Below are positions 1 to 7,566 of a DNA stretch of 13,106 bases, piece after piece. The stretch spans positions 1-13,106 of the forward strand of contig JALNZH010000073.1 of the NCBI GenBank assembly GCA_023229405.1, read 5' to 3'. The notes beneath the pieces are model-generated. The model worked only from the letters and a program-made list of their open reading frames with translations. It had not been told where the DNA came from and ran no database searches. A program made the position numbers and the translations under genes. The first letter of the stretch is position 1, and each line of letters opens with the position of its first letter. Source of the DNA: Bacteroidota bacterium (lineage in GTDB: Bacteria; Bacteroidota; Ignavibacteria; UBA10030; UBA8401).

Positions 1-527
1 TGTTCGGCGCAATAGAAAAATATTCCGGCAAACAATTACGCGCGAAGAATGAGACAGAATTACGCGCTGCGGCAAAAGAGCTGAATATCGATCTTGATCC
101 GAAAATCGGTTCCGGAAAGATTATTGATGAAATTTTCAGTGTTACGGTACAGCCGCACCTTATTCAACCTACGTTTATTATGGATTATCCTGTGGAGCTT
201 TCACCGTTGGCGAAGAAACATCGCAGCGAAGATGGATTGGTGGAACGGTTCGAAGGTTTTGTTAACGGTCAGGAAATCTGTAATGCCTTCTCAGAATTAA
301 ACGATCCGCTCGATCAACGTACCCGGTTTGAAGAACAGGTAAAACTCCGCGAACGAGGAGATGATGAAGCGCAAACGATGGATGAAGATTTTCTTCGCGC
401 GTTGGAATACGGCATGCCGCCAACTGCCGGACTTGGTATCGGTATCGATCGACTCGTAATGTTGTTAACGCAACAGGAACACATACGCGACGTACTGTTT
501 TTCCCGCAAATGCGTCCCGAGAAATAG
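1..527 (+). CDS. lysS: Lysyl-tRNA synthetase, class II, C-terminal part (5' end outside window)
   Basis: The enzyme charges tRNA-Lys with lysine in the cytoplasm, using ATP. The frame is open from base 3 and gives 174 residues before the TAG at 525-527, so only the C-terminal third or so of a roughly 500-residue enzyme is present. The visible part is the class II catalytic core. It contains MDYPVELSPLAKKH, then NGQEICNAFSELNDP, which is characteristic of LysRS, and the class II motif 3 GLGIGIDRLVML, whose arginine contacts ATP. The end (DVLFFPQMRPEK) is the normal LysRS C-terminus. The internal ATG at 180 lies inside a conserved motif and is not the start. A strong terminator follows directly, so lysS ends a transcription unit. 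Identification is by motif recognition and is very secure; the class II form is clear from motif 3. Confidence 0.96.
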   Translation, partial: FGAIEKYSGKQLRAKNETELRAAAKELNIDLDPKIGSGKIIDEIFSVTVQPHLIQPTFIMDYPVELSPLAKKHRSEDGLVERFEGFVNGQEICNAFSELNDPLDQRTRFEEQVKLRERGDDEAQTMDEDFLRALEYGMPPTAGLGIGIDRLVMLLTQQEHIRDVLFFPQMRPEK

Positions 528-553
528 TGCAGGACTGGCGTTCAGTTAAGCGG

Positions 554-585
554 CGCTGCGTCAACTACGACTCAGCGTTTTTTTT
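554..585 (+). terminator. Rho-independent terminator of lysS
   Basis: The left arm CGCTG (554-558) pairs with CAGCG (573-577). After one C/T mismatch, GTC (560-562) pairs with GAC (569-571) around a 6-nt loop. A run of eight T follows at 578-585. This is a textbook intrinsic terminator 27 nt after the lysS stop. It ends only 21 nt before the ATG of the next gene, leaving almost no room for a separate promoter downstream of it. Confidence 0.85.
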
Positions 586-606
586 CCCTTTCCATCGATA
601 AACGGT

Positions 607-1281
607 ATGACTAGATCGTCTTTGATGTTTTTGCCATTGCTTCCCATCCTATTCTTAGCTTGTGATGAAGAGCTCCCTCCGCAAAATAATCCGCTTGATC
701 TTTTCGCCGCCTCGTCCTCGGTACAGTATAATTATATCTCCGATACCCGACCGACGCAATCCTCGTTCGATATTTTTATTGTATATAAAAATCATTTTGA
801 TGAAACCTTGAATGACTTTGCCGCAATGAAAGGTACTATTAAAATAGAATGGCTGGCATCCCCGGAAGAACGGGGTTCGATCATTCCCTTTAGGACAGAT
901 CAACTGACAATGGATAACCTTTTTTATGCACCGGGGTACGATTTTTCAAGCAACCGGATTGCCATAGATCCTGGGGATTCGATCATCCTGCGATATCGCT
1001 GGAATTTGAAAACGGATGACAGCACTACATTGATGGGACAAGTAAAATATGCATCGGACAGGACATGCCCCATTCATGTTTGCGGCGGTGATATCGGATT
1101 TCGGGCGGTTTCCAGTCGTCAGCAATTTCAACTTTCCTCCACATTCACGGTGTTCCAACGCAGCGGAGTAATTACTATGACGCCGGTGAACTTCTCGGCG
1201 TGTTGGATTCAGCCGAATTGTGGCGAAGTAGGACCATGCAATCAGCCGAATCCTGACAATCCATGTAATATTTCTCGTTAA
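607..1281 (+). CDS. Paralogous envelope lipoprotein A (family of three in this window)
   Basis: I do not recognise a named family. The 224-residue product begins with a short hydrophobic signal segment ending in LFLAC, so Cys19 is the probable lipidation site, although Phe at -3 is not ideal. Acidic residues follow at once (CDEELPP), as in Bacteroidota lipoproteins exported to the cell surface. The mature part looks beta-rich and aligns by eye with the products at 6134-6823 and 6881-7564. Shared features are C-x-E-x-LP at the N-terminus, a G-[TS]-[IV]-[KE]-[IL]-x-W strand, an A-x-GY element, WN-[LF]-x-T-[DN]-DST near the middle, and a Cys-containing tail ending PC-x-I. Member A has extra cysteines at its C-terminus, where the tail reads CGEVGPC and DNPCNISR. 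It is the first gene after the lysS terminator, and the next gene starts 7 nt after its stop. No Shine-Dalgarno is evident. The role is unknown; a surface-complex subunit is inferred from context. Confidence 0.85.
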   Translation: MTRSSLMFLPLLPILFLACDEELPPQNNPLDLFAASSSVQYNYISDTRPTQSSFDIFIVYKNHFDETLNDFAAMKGTIKIEWLASPEERGSIIPFRTDQLTMDNLFYAPGYDFSSNRIAIDPGDSIILRYRWNLKTDDSTTLMGQVKYASDRTCPIHVCGGDIGFRAVSSRQQFQLSSTFTVFQRSGVITMTPVNFSACWIQPNCGEVGPCNQPNPDNPCNISR

Positions 1282-1288
1282 TAGACTC

Positions 1289-4200
1289 ATGAAAGCATCA
1301 GTTTTAATAGTGTGGGTTTTTGTAGGTATTATCACCGTTGTTCCTCGGATCGGTGCACAAACCGATCTCTATTTTGCTCCGATGACGATAAACAATCTGA
1401 CGGCATGGTATTCATCCAACGGCGGTTTGGAAATTGGGCACGGTAATTCTTCATATATCCCCGGAGCTACCTTTCCGCCAAACACTGCTGGAATTTCCTA
1501 CGCATCCGGATTTATGTATGTCGCAGATACTCCGGAACTGATAGCGAATGGAGCATATTATGGCAACACTTTTCAGCAAGGAGCGATCCGCGGGATGCAA
1601 ACCGGCAACGCAGACGATAAGTACGGAAAGAACTTGCGTATTTGGAGAGTGAGAAAGGATTTTGCGACGGCAGATTTGCGACGTGATGCTGCTCTGACCA
1701 ATGGTGTGATGGAGAAGACCGTGAGTATACACGATATGCAACAGTTGCGGAATCAATACAAACAAGATTGGATTGAATGGCCCTGGATGAAAGGTGCACC
1801 GTACTACGATGTGAATAAAAACGGCATTTATGATCCGAAGTTTATCGTCAACGAATTCAGCATCGAAGTACCGGATACGAACTCTGATGCTCCCGGTATT
1901 GCGGACGCAGATCAGGTAATATGGTATGTCTGTAATGATCTTGGTGCAGGTTCTCCGTTTAACACTCAAAGTATCGGAATGGAAATGCAGATCACCATTT
2001 GGGGATTTCGTTCGAGCGGTGCGTTGAATAATACGCTCTTTCGCCGATGCAAATTCATTTATAAAGGTACAGCGTTTACATCTTCAGACCATGTATTGAA
2101 GAATATGTACGTCGGTATTTGGTCGGATCTTGATATTGGCATATCGTACAACGACCTTGCCGGATCGGATTCGCTGCTCGGACTAGGGTATTTTTATAAT
2201 TCTCGCGTTCGTGATCCAGAGTATACAAAGTATAACACAATTCCTCCTTCGGCAGGATATGATATTTTACAAGGTCCTGTGGTTAAAGGAACGAGCGTGG
2301 ACTCTGCGTTGGTGAATTTTTCATATCGGCGCGGATGGAAGAATCTTCCGGTTACGGCAATCACCTATACCAATCAAACCAACAAACCTGTTTCGGTTGG
2401 AGCCAACGGCGCAGTACAATTGCGGAATGCGCTAAATGGATTTCCCACTAATTCTAGTATACCTCGCGTTAATCCATTTACCCAGCTTCCCACAACATTT
2501 TGGGCATCCGGAGATCCAATCTCTCGAACCGGCTGGATTGATGGTGTCGCTCAATCCCCGGGTGAAAGAGATATGTTCATTAGCACCGGACCGTTTTCAA
2601 TGACACTGGGAGATACACAGGATATTGTAACGGCATTTATCGCGGCTCAATCGCCGGATATTGTTGCGAGTGTTGGTGTATTAAAATATTACGACAAGAT
2701 CGTTCAGGAGTATTTTTCGCACATGGTTTCTGCTCCTCCCGTTGTTCCGTTGCCGAAGATAACCGTGAGGGAACTTGATCGCAGCTTTTTGTTCGAATGG
2801 GAAAAAGATGATGCTGGAGTGAATCAAACAGAAAATTTTTCTTCGAACGGTTATCGGTTTGAAGGATATGAATTATTTCAGTTGAAATCTCCAAACGATC
2901 CCCGCAGTGAATGGCGATTATTGGCAACGTTCGACTGGATGAATGAAGTCACTCAGATTGTTCAGGAGGATATTGATCCTTCGTCCGGCAGAATTGCGCT
3001 CATAGTCAAGCATCATGGTTCGAATTCCGGAATTGTTCGTTACATACAATTGACCTACGATTCGATCAGAAATGCACCGTTCGTGAATGGACAACAATAC
3101 CATTTTGCTTTTGCTGCGTATGCCGCAGCGGGAGACGGCAAATCATTGTTTCGATCCATCGAGAGTGAACCGCAGATCGTTACGGTTGTTCCGCATCAGC
3201 CGAATCCGGAAACGCATCTGCCGTACGCATTTAAGGATTCATTACTTAATGTAGGGGAGAATATTGTTGGGAACAACGATGCCAGGCTCGGACTGAGGAT
3301 TCTTGACCCATATTCGATTACAGGCGGGTTATACGATATTTGGTATGGTATGGCAGGAGCGTCGTCAACGTGGACGGTCGTAAAAAACAAACCCGGAACA
3401 GAGTATGCGACAATTTCAACCATGTTAACAGCTAGCGAACTTATTGCTCCCCGTCCGAATCCGCTGCCGACAACAACCGGCACTGCAGAATTTACGCTGA
3501 ACGATGCCCGCGATCGGATAGCATATTCGGTAAATGTCGCTACCGACAACACCATCACTTCAATCGAATTTTATTCAGGACAAATAAATACCATCGGAAT
3601 TTTAGTGAAAAAAATTACGACGAACAGTAAGACTGTTTCTGGTGTCTGGACAATGAATGATGCAACTGATCCATTCACTTCGCAGATGTTAAAAGATTTT
3701 GTTGCTGGATATTTGTTTGTTCTCGTCCGTACGGTAAAATATCCGAAGGGTGAGATGCGGGGGCAATTAACCAACGGAATGATTCCACGCGCAACACTTC
3801 CTATTGCCGACTATTCTACAAGCGACCGATCTGTCATGACATTCCAGGAGAATCGTTTTCCGAATGAAGGCTTTTCCCTCTTTGTTTCACCGGCGCCGAT
3901 CGGATTCCGGTCGGGCACACAGATTGCGCCAAGTACAGGGAATGTTATTAACCAGGCAAACAAAGAGCGAACCTATTCGCTCATTGGTCCGGGATATTTG
4001 TGGGGGGCCAGTCGATATCATGAATCGGTGATTGAATTCCGATTTGCCGGCGATACAAATTGGGCGATTTCGACTGCAAAGATTCCCGCTGAGACAAAAT
4101 TCATTCGAGTTCCGTTTCAAGTGTTTAAAGACTCCGTTAGAATTGTTCCCGTCATTGAAAACACGTTTGCCACCGATTCACTCTGGAATGTCGATGGTAA

Positions 4201-4840
4201 TTCCTTTCTCAATGGGCAGCCCCTATTCGATAAAATTGTCGGTTTGGTTGATACCGTCGATTTCGTTAATAATGACATTAGCTATAATACTGTTTTTGCT
4301 AACGGAACCTTTCCATCGAGTAATTCTATGAAAGGACGATTGATCAACGGCGTGAACCATATTGCCCGAAACATTCAGTTTGTGAATGTCAATGGTGGTG
4401 GTGTCCCTCCGGCTGTTGGAACAGTTATCCGGTTAATGCCTTATAAAACAATAAAACCGGGAGACATCAAACGGGTCACAGTACAATCGATACAGGAAGG
4501 AAGTACTGCGGTTGCCCAAAAGAAAATTTCTTCAATCAATGTTTTCCCCAACCCGTATTACGGAGTAAATATTTTTGAAAAAGGAATCCAGAATAAATAT
4601 GTTACATTTTCCCATCTTCCGCGCAAGGCGGTGATCAAGGTGTTCAATCTTGCCGGCATATCTGTGCGAACCATAGTGAAGGATACACCTGAGCAATTTA
4701 TCACATGGGATTTAAAGAATCATAGCGGAAATTTTGTGTCGAGCGGAATATATCTGGTATACATTGAGATGGAGAACATAGGAACCACGGTGTTGAAATT
4801 GGCCGTCATCATGGAACAACAGCAAATCAACAATTATTAA
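1289..4840 (+). CDS. Large secreted multidomain protein with CHRD-like domain and T9SS-type C-terminal sorting domain
   Basis: The product has 1183 residues. Residues 1-23 form a Sec signal peptide, with likely cleavage after GAQ. The N-terminal half (about 24-490) is of unknown fold and contains a calcium-loop-like DVNKNGIYDP at 174-183. Residues about 492-634 resemble a fibronectin type III region (FLFEWEKDD and YHFAFAAYAAAG). Residues about 713-830 look like a CHRD domain: alternating strands ending in a tyrosine-phenylalanine-rich strand and YPKGEMRGQL. Residues about 1081-1175 are a C-terminal sorting/FlgD-like domain, starting INVFPNPYYG with VIKVFNLAGISVRTI, ITWDLKN and SGIYLVYIE. In Bacteroidota such domains direct export through the type IX system and surface attachment or release. 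The gene lies between lipoprotein A (7-nt gap) and the Ig-repeat lipoprotein (10-nt gap). No catalytic motif was recognised, so an adhesin, binding or structural role is possible. Export and domain calls are by eye; molecular function is unknown. Confidence 0.88.
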   Translation: MKASVLIVWVFVGIITVVPRIGAQTDLYFAPMTINNLTAWYSSNGGLEIGHGNSSYIPGATFPPNTAGISYASGFMYVADTPELIANGAYYGNTFQQGAIRGMQTGNADDKYGKNLRIWRVRKDFATADLRRDAALTNGVMEKTVSIHDMQQLRNQYKQDWIEWPWMKGAPYYDVNKNGIYDPKFIVNEFSIEVPDTNSDAPGIADADQVIWYVCNDLGAGSPFNTQSIGMEMQITIWGFRSSGALNNTLFRRCKFIYKGTAFTSSDHVLKNMYVGIWSDLDIGISYNDLAGSDSLLGLGYFYNSRVRDPEYTKYNTIPPSAGYDILQGPVVKGTSVDSALVNFSYRRGWKNLPVTAITYTNQTNKPVSVGANGAVQLRNALNGFPTNSSIPRVNPFTQLPTTFWASGDPISRTGWIDGVAQSPGERDMFISTGPFSMTLGDTQDIVTAFIAAQSPDIVASVGVLKYYDKIVQEYFSHMVSAPPVVPLPKITVRELDRSFLFEWEKDDAGVNQTENFSSNGYRFEGYELFQLKSPNDPRSEWRLLATFDWMNEVTQIVQEDIDPSSGRIALIVKHHGSNSGIVRYIQLTYDSIRNAPFVNGQQYHFAFAAYAAAGDGKSLFRSIESEPQIVTVVPHQPNPETHLPYAFKDSLLNVGENIVGNNDARLGLRILDPYSITGGLYDIWYGMAGASSTWTVVKNKPGTEYATISTMLTASELIAPRPNPLPTTTGTAEFTLNDARDRIAYSVNVATDNTITSIEFYSGQINTIGILVKKITTNSKTVSGVWTMNDATDPFTSQMLKDFVAGYLFVLVRTVKYPKGEMRGQLTNGMIPRATLPIADYSTSDRSVMTFQENRFPNEGFSLFVSPAPIGFRSGTQIAPSTGNVINQANKERTYSLIGPGYLWGASRYHESVIEFRFAGDTNWAISTAKIPAETKFIRVPFQVFKDSVRIVPVIENTFATDSLWNVDGNSFLNGQPLFDKIVGLVDTVDFVNNDISYNTVFANGTFPSSNSMKGRLINGVNHIARNIQFVNVNGGGVPPAVGTVIRLMPYKTIKPGDIKRVTVQSIQEGSTAVAQKKISSINVFPNPYYGVNIFEKGIQNKYVTFSHLPRKAVIKVFNLAGISVRTIVKDTPEQFITWDLKNHSGNFVSSGIYLVYIEMENIGTTVLKLAVIMEQQQINNY

Positions 4841-4850
4841 TTTTTTTTCT

Positions 4851-6137
4851 ATGAATATTCGGATTGTCATTGTTCTTTTCGCATGTTCGATGTTGAACCT
4901 CTCATGCATCGATCGCGACACGATTGCCGGTACCGGTAAGGAAGCTCCGGATAGAATGATCGGGGCAGGGGGAGATTTCCAAAGCGGAATCATTCGTACA
5001 CAGCTTCCCATCCCGTTGCGGGTTCGAATCCTGGCTGCGAATGGGCGGCCTGTGCGCGGTGTAGTTGTTGAATTTAGTAATTCGCTCGAACGGGTGAGTT
5101 TCAGTGATACTACTGCACGGTCCGATGGCGATGGTTATGCATCAACGAGGGTGACATTTGGCACCGTTGCTGATTCCATCCAGGTGAATGCTTCAGTCTT
5201 AGGAATAAAAGGGTCGCCAATTGTGTTTCACCTCGTTGCACGTGCAGCGGCGGAAGAGAATGCAGAAATTGAAAGCGGTGATGCACAATCTGGTGTCGTT
5301 TCCGGACCGTTATCTTCTCCGTTAATGGTAAAGGTAACTGATCCGTATAATAATCCCGTAAAAAATGTTGTTGCAGAATATTCAACAAATAATGGCAGGT
5401 TCAGCAGTTCTTTTGTACAGACCGATAGTTTCGGCATTGCATCGTCGATATGGTTTCTCGATACATTGATCGGTCAAAAAACCGCGTCGGTAACATTCCC
5501 GTCATTGCCTGGTGTAGTCTTGAACTTTAAAGCAACAGCAACAGCGCATACACCGTACAATATGTATGCCGCACTAAATGATTCAATTCATGCAATGGAA
5601 GGGCAGCCGCTGCCCGGCGGATTACGTGTGAAAATGGTAGACAAATTCGGTAATCCGGCCAAGCAACAGTCTGTTCGATTTTCCGTAGTGCTCGGCTCCC
5701 CTGGTATAGATACAGCAAGAGCATTTCAAACAGGAACGGATGGTGTCGCTACTGTTTCCATTACATTGGCATTTGGTGATTCCGTTGAAATTGTGAACGC
5801 TTATTCTCCGTACTATCCATTGCCGGTCGTACCGTTTCATATTACATCATACAGATATTCACAGCTCAGTTCGATTAGCAGCAGCGGGGGGAATGTGGAA
5901 CTTGGATGGGATAGAAATGTCAACAACAATTTTGTCAGCTACAATATCGAACGCTGTTTGACATACACGTTCGATCAGAGTACGGTAGCACTGCGGACGA
6001 TTACAGATCAAAACATAGTGTCAATAACGGATACTTCCGCGGTGATTGGAACGTCTCCATTTTACCGTGTGAAAATAAATTATCTGAATAATTTTTATTT
6101 CTATACCAATATCCGACAAATTACCGTTCAGCCATGA
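4851..6137 (+). CDS. Putative lipoprotein with three bacterial Ig-like (Big_1/invasin-like) repeats
   Basis: The 428-residue product starts with a hydrophobic leader ending SMLNLSC. Cys19 is the likely lipid anchor, although Asn at -3 is unusual; Cys12 in LFAC is an alternative. Three Ig-like repeats follow at about 45-133, 140-234 and 238-335. Each has the Big_1 hallmark of a turn with G/N-x-PV followed by a V-x-[FY]-S strand (NGRPVRGVVVEFS, NNPVKNVVAEYS, GNPAKQQSVRFS), and later a D-x-x-G-x-A turn (DGDGYAST, DSFGIASS, GTDGVATV). A C-terminal module at about 336-428 (VELGWDRN, FVSYNIER, PFYRVKINY) resembles a fibronectin type III fold. Such repeats usually build rigid stalks that hold a tip domain away from the membrane. 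The stop overlaps the next start in ATGA, suggesting translational coupling to lipoprotein B. The domain type is fairly secure; the ligand is unknown. Confidence 0.86.
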   Translation: MNIRIVIVLFACSMLNLSCIDRDTIAGTGKEAPDRMIGAGGDFQSGIIRTQLPIPLRVRILAANGRPVRGVVVEFSNSLERVSFSDTTARSDGDGYASTRVTFGTVADSIQVNASVLGIKGSPIVFHLVARAAAEENAEIESGDAQSGVVSGPLSSPLMVKVTDPYNNPVKNVVAEYSTNNGRFSSSFVQTDSFGIASSIWFLDTLIGQKTASVTFPSLPGVVLNFKATATAHTPYNMYAALNDSIHAMEGQPLPGGLRVKMVDKFGNPAKQQSVRFSVVLGSPGIDTARAFQTGTDGVATVSITLAFGDSVEIVNAYSPYYPLPVVPFHITSYRYSQLSSISSSGGNVELGWDRNVNNNFVSYNIERCLTYTFDQSTVALRTITDQNIVSITDTSAVIGTSPFYRVKINYLNNFYFYTNIRQITVQP

Positions 6138-6823
6138 TCTCGTTCCGTAATTTTTCAATTACCGTCATAGCAACATGTTCTCTGATGATACAGTCGTGCA
6201 ACGAATCATTGCCTGTTCGAGATGATCTTACCGGACAGTTTTCTGCAACAGTGTTGTTGGCATTCCAGCGAGAAGGTGCTGAAAACAATTTTCGGATTTA
6301 TATCACGGTAAAGAATAATACGGATGAAACTATTGAAGAGCGCGCATCGTTCGGAGGCACTGTAGAAATACAGTGGATCCCGTCGATGGTCGGAGAAGCG
6401 CCTCCGGAGGTAAATACAAAAAGAACGTTTTCCATTGGCAATGGAAATATTTTCCGTGCTGCAGGCTATAACAGGGAAACAGCGATGTTACGGCTTGCGG
6501 CAAACGATTCGGTTGTGTTTTCTGTTAGCTGGAACTTGAGGACAAATGACAGTACGTTCTTGCCCCGGTATTGGGCGGTATATAATGATACCCAGTGCAA
6601 AGTACGAAACCTTAACGGTGAAATTTCGTTTCGAAGAATTACACATCGCCAAAAGTTTCTTGTTTCGGCAAATGTGAAAATTTTTAATAAATTGGCGGTG
6701 CTCTACTCAGCGCCGACATATCTGAAACAATGTTATGTCGCGCCGTACAAAACCGAAGTAAATCCGCCGGAAGCGCCGTGCACCAATATTAATATTTTCG
6801 ATCCGTGTTCCATCGTAGAATAG
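6134..6823 (+). CDS. Paralogous envelope lipoprotein B
   Basis: This is a 229-residue relative of the products at 607-1281 and 6881-7564. The signal peptide ends IQSC, a good lipobox, with Cys22 as anchor, and the mature N-terminus is CNESLPVRDD. Family features are present: GTVEIQW, a GY turn, WNLRTNDST, a mid-chain Cys, and a tail with Cys in KQCYVAPY and the end FDPCSIVE. The start codon overlaps the stop of the Ig-repeat gene by 4 nt, so there is no room for an independent promoter or normal leader and coupling is likely. No enzyme motif is visible. The protein is probably outer-membrane anchored, and surface exposure is inferred from the acidic residues near the N-terminal Cys. The function is unknown. 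Confidence 0.86.
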   Translation: MISFRNFSITVIATCSLMIQSCNESLPVRDDLTGQFSATVLLAFQREGAENNFRIYITVKNNTDETIEERASFGGTVEIQWIPSMVGEAPPEVNTKRTFSIGNGNIFRAAGYNRETAMLRLAANDSVVFSVSWNLRTNDSTFLPRYWAVYNDTQCKVRNLNGEISFRRITHRQKFLVSANVKIFNKLAVLYSAPTYLKQCYVAPYKTEVNPPEAPCTNINIFDPCSIVE

Positions 6824-6830
6824 TATGTCA

Positions 6831-6856
6831 GGCTCGAACGAAAAATACTTCGAGCT
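6831..6856 (+). other. Intercistronic hairpin between lipoproteins B and C
   Basis: GCTCGAA at 6832-6838 is a perfect inverted repeat of TTCGAGC at 6849-6855, with a 10-nt A-rich loop and a possible extra G-U closing pair. It lies in the only sizeable gap (57 nt) inside the cluster. No T-run follows, so it is not an intrinsic terminator. A role in mRNA processing, stability or differential expression is possible, but an incidental hairpin cannot be excluded. Confidence 0.45.
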
Positions 6857-6880
6857 CTCGGCCGCATCTCAGGAATCGGC

Positions 6881-7564
6881 ATGAATATTCGAATGATGAT
6901 ACTTGGTTGGTGTTACGCTATTGCGGGCTGTCAAGAGTTTTTGCCATCCCGGGAAGATCCGAATGATTATTTTAAAACGAGTGTCTCGAAAATGTATGAT
7001 GTTTTTTATCCCAACAATCCATCGGCGAAAAGAAACCGATTGGTACTGTATCTGTACATCGTGAATAATTATGACGATGTCATTCAGGATAACATCGAAA
7101 TCACTGGTAGTGTAGAACTTGTATGGAACATTCCGAAAGGGGAAAATCGTTATGGCATTGATTCCAAAAAAACAATGACACTTTCTCGATCAAACATTTT
7201 GAGGGCAAAAGGCTATGATGCGAATACCGGTATACTAACGCTGGCGCCGAACGATACGATAGTACTATTTTGTCCCTGGAATTTTACAACAAATGATTCT
7301 ACAAATCTGATGGGAAAATTCAACCAAAGGATCGATTACCGCTGTCAGGTGTTCGATACTCCCGGTCATTCTGCATATCGGAAAATTACAACCGAACAAG
7401 AATTTACAATCTCAGCATCCGTGCGGTTAACAAAAAAAACGTCAACACTCTATTTCAAACCATTTACGTTTTCTCAGTGTTTTATAGTGCCCTATTTTTC
7501 GCCCGACCCCGATTTCAATTGTTTAACGGAAAACGGTATCGACCCTTGTCACCTTATTGAATAA
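6881..7564 (+). CDS. Paralogous envelope lipoprotein C
   Basis: This is a 227-residue third member of the local family. The leader ends in the canonical lipobox IAGC (Cys17), followed by QEFLPSREDP, the same acidic, LP-containing mature start as A and B. Shared elements are GSVELVW, AKGYD, PWNFTTNDSTNLMG (close to member A's WNLKTDDSTTLMG), a mid-chain Cys, SQCFIVPY near the end (like B's KQCYVAPY) and the final IDPCHLIE. An AGGA at 6871-6874, 6 nt before the ATG, is a plausible ribosome site and supports this start. The first 11 bases of the gene match the first 11 of the gene at 4851, giving the same MNIR N-terminus. The TonB receptor starts 2 nt after the stop. The pairing suggests that the lipoprotein works with that receptor, but no SusD-type helical fold is apparent. 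Confidence 0.86.
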   Translation: MNIRMMILGWCYAIAGCQEFLPSREDPNDYFKTSVSKMYDVFYPNNPSAKRNRLVLYLYIVNNYDDVIQDNIEITGSVELVWNIPKGENRYGIDSKKTMTLSRSNILRAKGYDANTGILTLAPNDTIVLFCPWNFTTNDSTNLMGKFNQRIDYRCQVFDTPGHSAYRKITTEQEFTISASVRLTKKTSTLYFKPFTFSQCFIVPYFSPDPDFNCLTENGIDPCHLIE

Positions 7565-7566
7565 CC

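Noticed and set aside
94..300. Forward open frame overlapping lysS in another frame
   Set aside because: The lysS frame carries conserved synthetase motifs throughout, while the alternative translation has no recognisable features.
1451..1969. Long reverse-strand open frame (172 codons) within the secreted-protein gene
   Set aside because: It lies wholly inside a well-supported forward gene. Its translation is rich in Cys, His, Ile and Arg with no recognisable domain, as expected for an antisense shadow.
4841..4848. Run of eight T after the secreted-protein stop, a possible terminator
   Set aside because: Only a weak AT-only stem precedes it, and the next gene starts 10 nt after the stop codon, so termination here is unlikely.
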